This document shows, in pieces, positions 62,111-64,000 of a DNA stretch of 64,000 nucleotides; positions within the stretch are counted from its first letter, which is position 1, and every line of letters starts with the position of its first letter. Source of the DNA: Trebouxia sp. TZW2008 (Eukaryota > Chlorophyta > Trebouxiophyceae > Trebouxiales > Trebouxiaceae). The DNA is taken from positions 1 through 64,000 of the forward strand of contig BDIU01000146.1 in the NCBI GenBank assembly GCA_002118135.1. Direction: 5' to 3'. The notes beneath the pieces are model-generated. The model was not told where the DNA came from, made no database searches, and saw nothing but the letters and a program-made list of their open reading frames with translations. The position numbers and the translations under genes are program-made.

Positions 62111-64000
62111 ATGCCGACAGACTCAGATCAAGCGTCTTCCGCCGGCAGCGATGCCGCGAGCACCATCAGCAATGATCAAGGCAAGTTCATTGCATAAGCG
62201 CTGACCAGTCGAGCTCAGCGCTTCAAAGCCTATGACGCTGCAGGAGACGCCGGCCCCGTGGCACTTGGAGGAGATGACGATAGGGCAGACCTTTTGAAAG
62301 ACAAAGCCTCCTTTCAGGACGCCATCTTCGGGGTGAGTACCTCGTGTTATTGCAGCCGGTGTGACAGCACGTACGAAATGCGATTGTTAGCAGTACCATT
62401 GCTCTGCAGGTGCTGTTCACAATTGCCAAAGAAAAGCTTATCAACTCCTGGAAGTATGGTATGGCCGTGCTGCTGCTGGACGTGCTGCAGGTACTTTGTG
62501 CAAAGCACTCTGGCTTGGTAGTCTTTGACAACAACAGCATGCTTTGTACACCAGACTGGCATATACTGCCACAAACAGCATATAAGCGAACTGTGATGTT
62601 TGCAGCTTCTTGTTTTCAACCTGGAGGAAGATTTTCCATGGACCTTCAACAAGCGCAACTGGTAATGCTCCGTGCTCGCAATGTTCAGAACCTTAGCGTA
62701 TGTACTATGGCTTTGAGAGACTGACCCCTATTGTGCATCGCAGGGAATATCACCTGTTTCAGGACTTTCAGTTACAGCGACTAGCCTTACGCGGGGTACA
62801 TCATCTCTTTCACTATGTTTTGGGAGGCTACTAAGATTGTCCTCTTGACATCAGCGCGTATGATGCAGGGCGAGCTTGTGTACTTGATCTTCTTTTGGCT
62901 GTTGACAGCAGTGGTCGTCATGTCAGCTGCTCTTTGCCTTTTTGTGGCACACAACTTCAAGACAAACAACTTTCCATACATTTGGTGGGTGTATTTCTGC
63001 TGATGTTTCAGTGCGATGTCTTGAATGCTCTGCAACCATATACAAAGTTGCACGCCACACATGCCAACAAATTAGCACAGCAGTGTCTGCTGACATCATA
63101 ATAGGTGTCGTCGTCTTTGCAGGCCAATCAAGGTACTGAGATTCACTGTCAGCATCTTCTTTGAGATGCTCTACATTTCCTCTCTGGCAATGTTCTCTGT
63201 CAGCTTTGACTGCCGTATCATCCATCAGACTACTCCATTTTGGGAGGTGGGCAGACAATTCTACTGCTTCAGCTCCTTTCGCTGGTTTTGCTCTTGCCGG
63301 TACAACTTGCAAACACTGCTTGTACACATGCTCTACATGTGCTTGCAGGCATTTCCCTCACATGCATGCTTCAAAATCCCTATCCTCGTTATTGCTATAG
63401 TCGGATCTGTGATGTTGTTCATCTCTGCGGCTATCTCCTTTTTGCAATCAGTGGCAGCAACAGAGCTGGACCCTGACAGCAAAGACTTGTTGGCAATGGC
63501 GCGTGCAAGGTACATGCATGTCACTATGTTAGAACGGATGCATCTGCATCTGATGTCAGTCTTGTCAACACGTGTTGTTACCCTACGCTTCTCATTTCAT
63601 CATGCAAACTGACGGTTGCTGGCTGCATTGCAGTCCAAGCATACAAATGTGGGTGCTGAAGACTACTGTCACCGTTCTTGGAGAGATCATCTCAGACTAC
63701 AAAAAGCTGCAAGGCATTCTGCTGTTGCTAATCAATATCAGCCTCCTGTGGATTGTTGCACGCCATGTGCCCTACTACAGCAAGCGTATCAACTGTTTCC
63801 AAGGCTCTCTGTATGCCTTGATCACCTGGCAATCCCTCATCTTGTTTGCACTTGTTTGGAATGACAGCTGGGCTAACATTGGCACATACATCATGCTCAT
63901 TGGTCAGCCATTTGCTTTGGCTGGTGGGTGTGCCTTGATATGGACAAGGCTGTTCTATGCGGAGCGTATAGCACAGCGATTCAAGGATGCAAAGGCTGCT
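62111..64000 (+). CDS. TmcB-like multi-membrane protein, N-terminal part
   Basis: Exons: possible start 62111 to about 62180 (MPTDSDQASSAGSDAAST), 62219-62332, 62410-62490, 62606-62661, 62744-62984, 63128-63246, 63351-63509, 63634 to the window end (open). Between them they give at least six hydrophobic segments: LVYLIFFWLLTAVVVMSAAL, LRFTVSIFFEMLYISSLAMF, IPILVIAIVGSVMLFISAA, ILLLLINISLLWIVA, and two in the last exon. The pattern YISSLxMFxVxFDC, a TELDPDSKDLLA loop and SPSIQMWVLKTTVTVLGE matches the N-terminal membrane module of the TmcB/TmcC family, in algae often followed by PAS domains; those would lie past 64000. The frame is broken at a GGGG run (62793-62796), where one G too many separates WEYHLFQDFQLQRLALR from GYIISFTMFWEA. 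The junction of the first two exons does not close in phase. Confidence 0.7.

Overview
This is a eukaryotic nuclear window of moderate GC. Its genes are cut into many short exons by introns of roughly 80 to 700 bases with GT-AG or occasional GC-AG borders. I read it as a green alga, probably a trebouxiophyte; that placement is inference. The reasons are a TmcB-type multi-membrane sensor protein, a plastid protein resembling Arabidopsis At4g37920, a plastid-targeted uroporphyrinogen-III synthase, a central-apparatus flagellar protein (CFAP54-like), TGTAA motifs downstream of several stops, and short CCCTAAA-type telomere-like runs. Most exon calls were made by joining frames and checking that splice phases close. 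Six models close (five complete, plus the AAA core of VPS4 apart from one missing base).

Layout. 72-8514 (+): C-terminal part of a CFAP54-like protein. 8719-10240 (-): remnant of a Ty3/gypsy chromovirus. 10418-12267: two weak gene fragments. 13474-16076 (+): NADH-cytochrome b5 reductase, complete. 17640-22454 (-): VPS4-like AAA ATPase with a frameshift in Walker A. 23000-25987 (-): unrecognised coiled-coil gene. 26276-27085: large palindrome made of two inverted copies of a LINE ORF1-like sequence. 27845-31145 (-): LYR-like plus SirB1 transglutaminase-like protein, divergent from uroporphyrinogen-III synthase (31447-33432, +). 34168-40060 (+): BFR1-like coiled-coil protein. 40769-46050 (+): membrane-anchored aldose 1-epimerase. 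46741-55709 (-): large armadillo-type repeat protein. 56831-61077 (-): plastid protein. 61349-61420 (+): tRNA-Thr(UGU). 62111 to the window end (+): TmcB-like membrane protein, cut by the window edge.

The most striking property is shared by unrelated genes. Pieces of exons, usually with their splice site and some flanking intron, are repeated in tandem beside the working exon, in states from intact to badly decayed. It occurs in the CFAP54-like, VPS4-like, SirB1, BFR1-like, epimerase and armadillo genes. The cleanest case is a 162-base tandem array in the SirB1 gene carrying three extra copies of a 48-base, phase-neutral cassette exon. A second pattern is single-base frame breaks inside conserved exons (VPS4 Walker A, TmcB-like GGGG run, CFAP54-like exon, a TAG in the plastid gene). 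Assembly indels are the simplest explanation for these, but they need read-level checking.

The genes do not form one pathway. Functional links are limited to general themes: haem/chlorophyll precursor synthesis (uroporphyrinogen-III synthase), membrane redox, membrane remodelling and mRNA-associated coiled-coil proteins.
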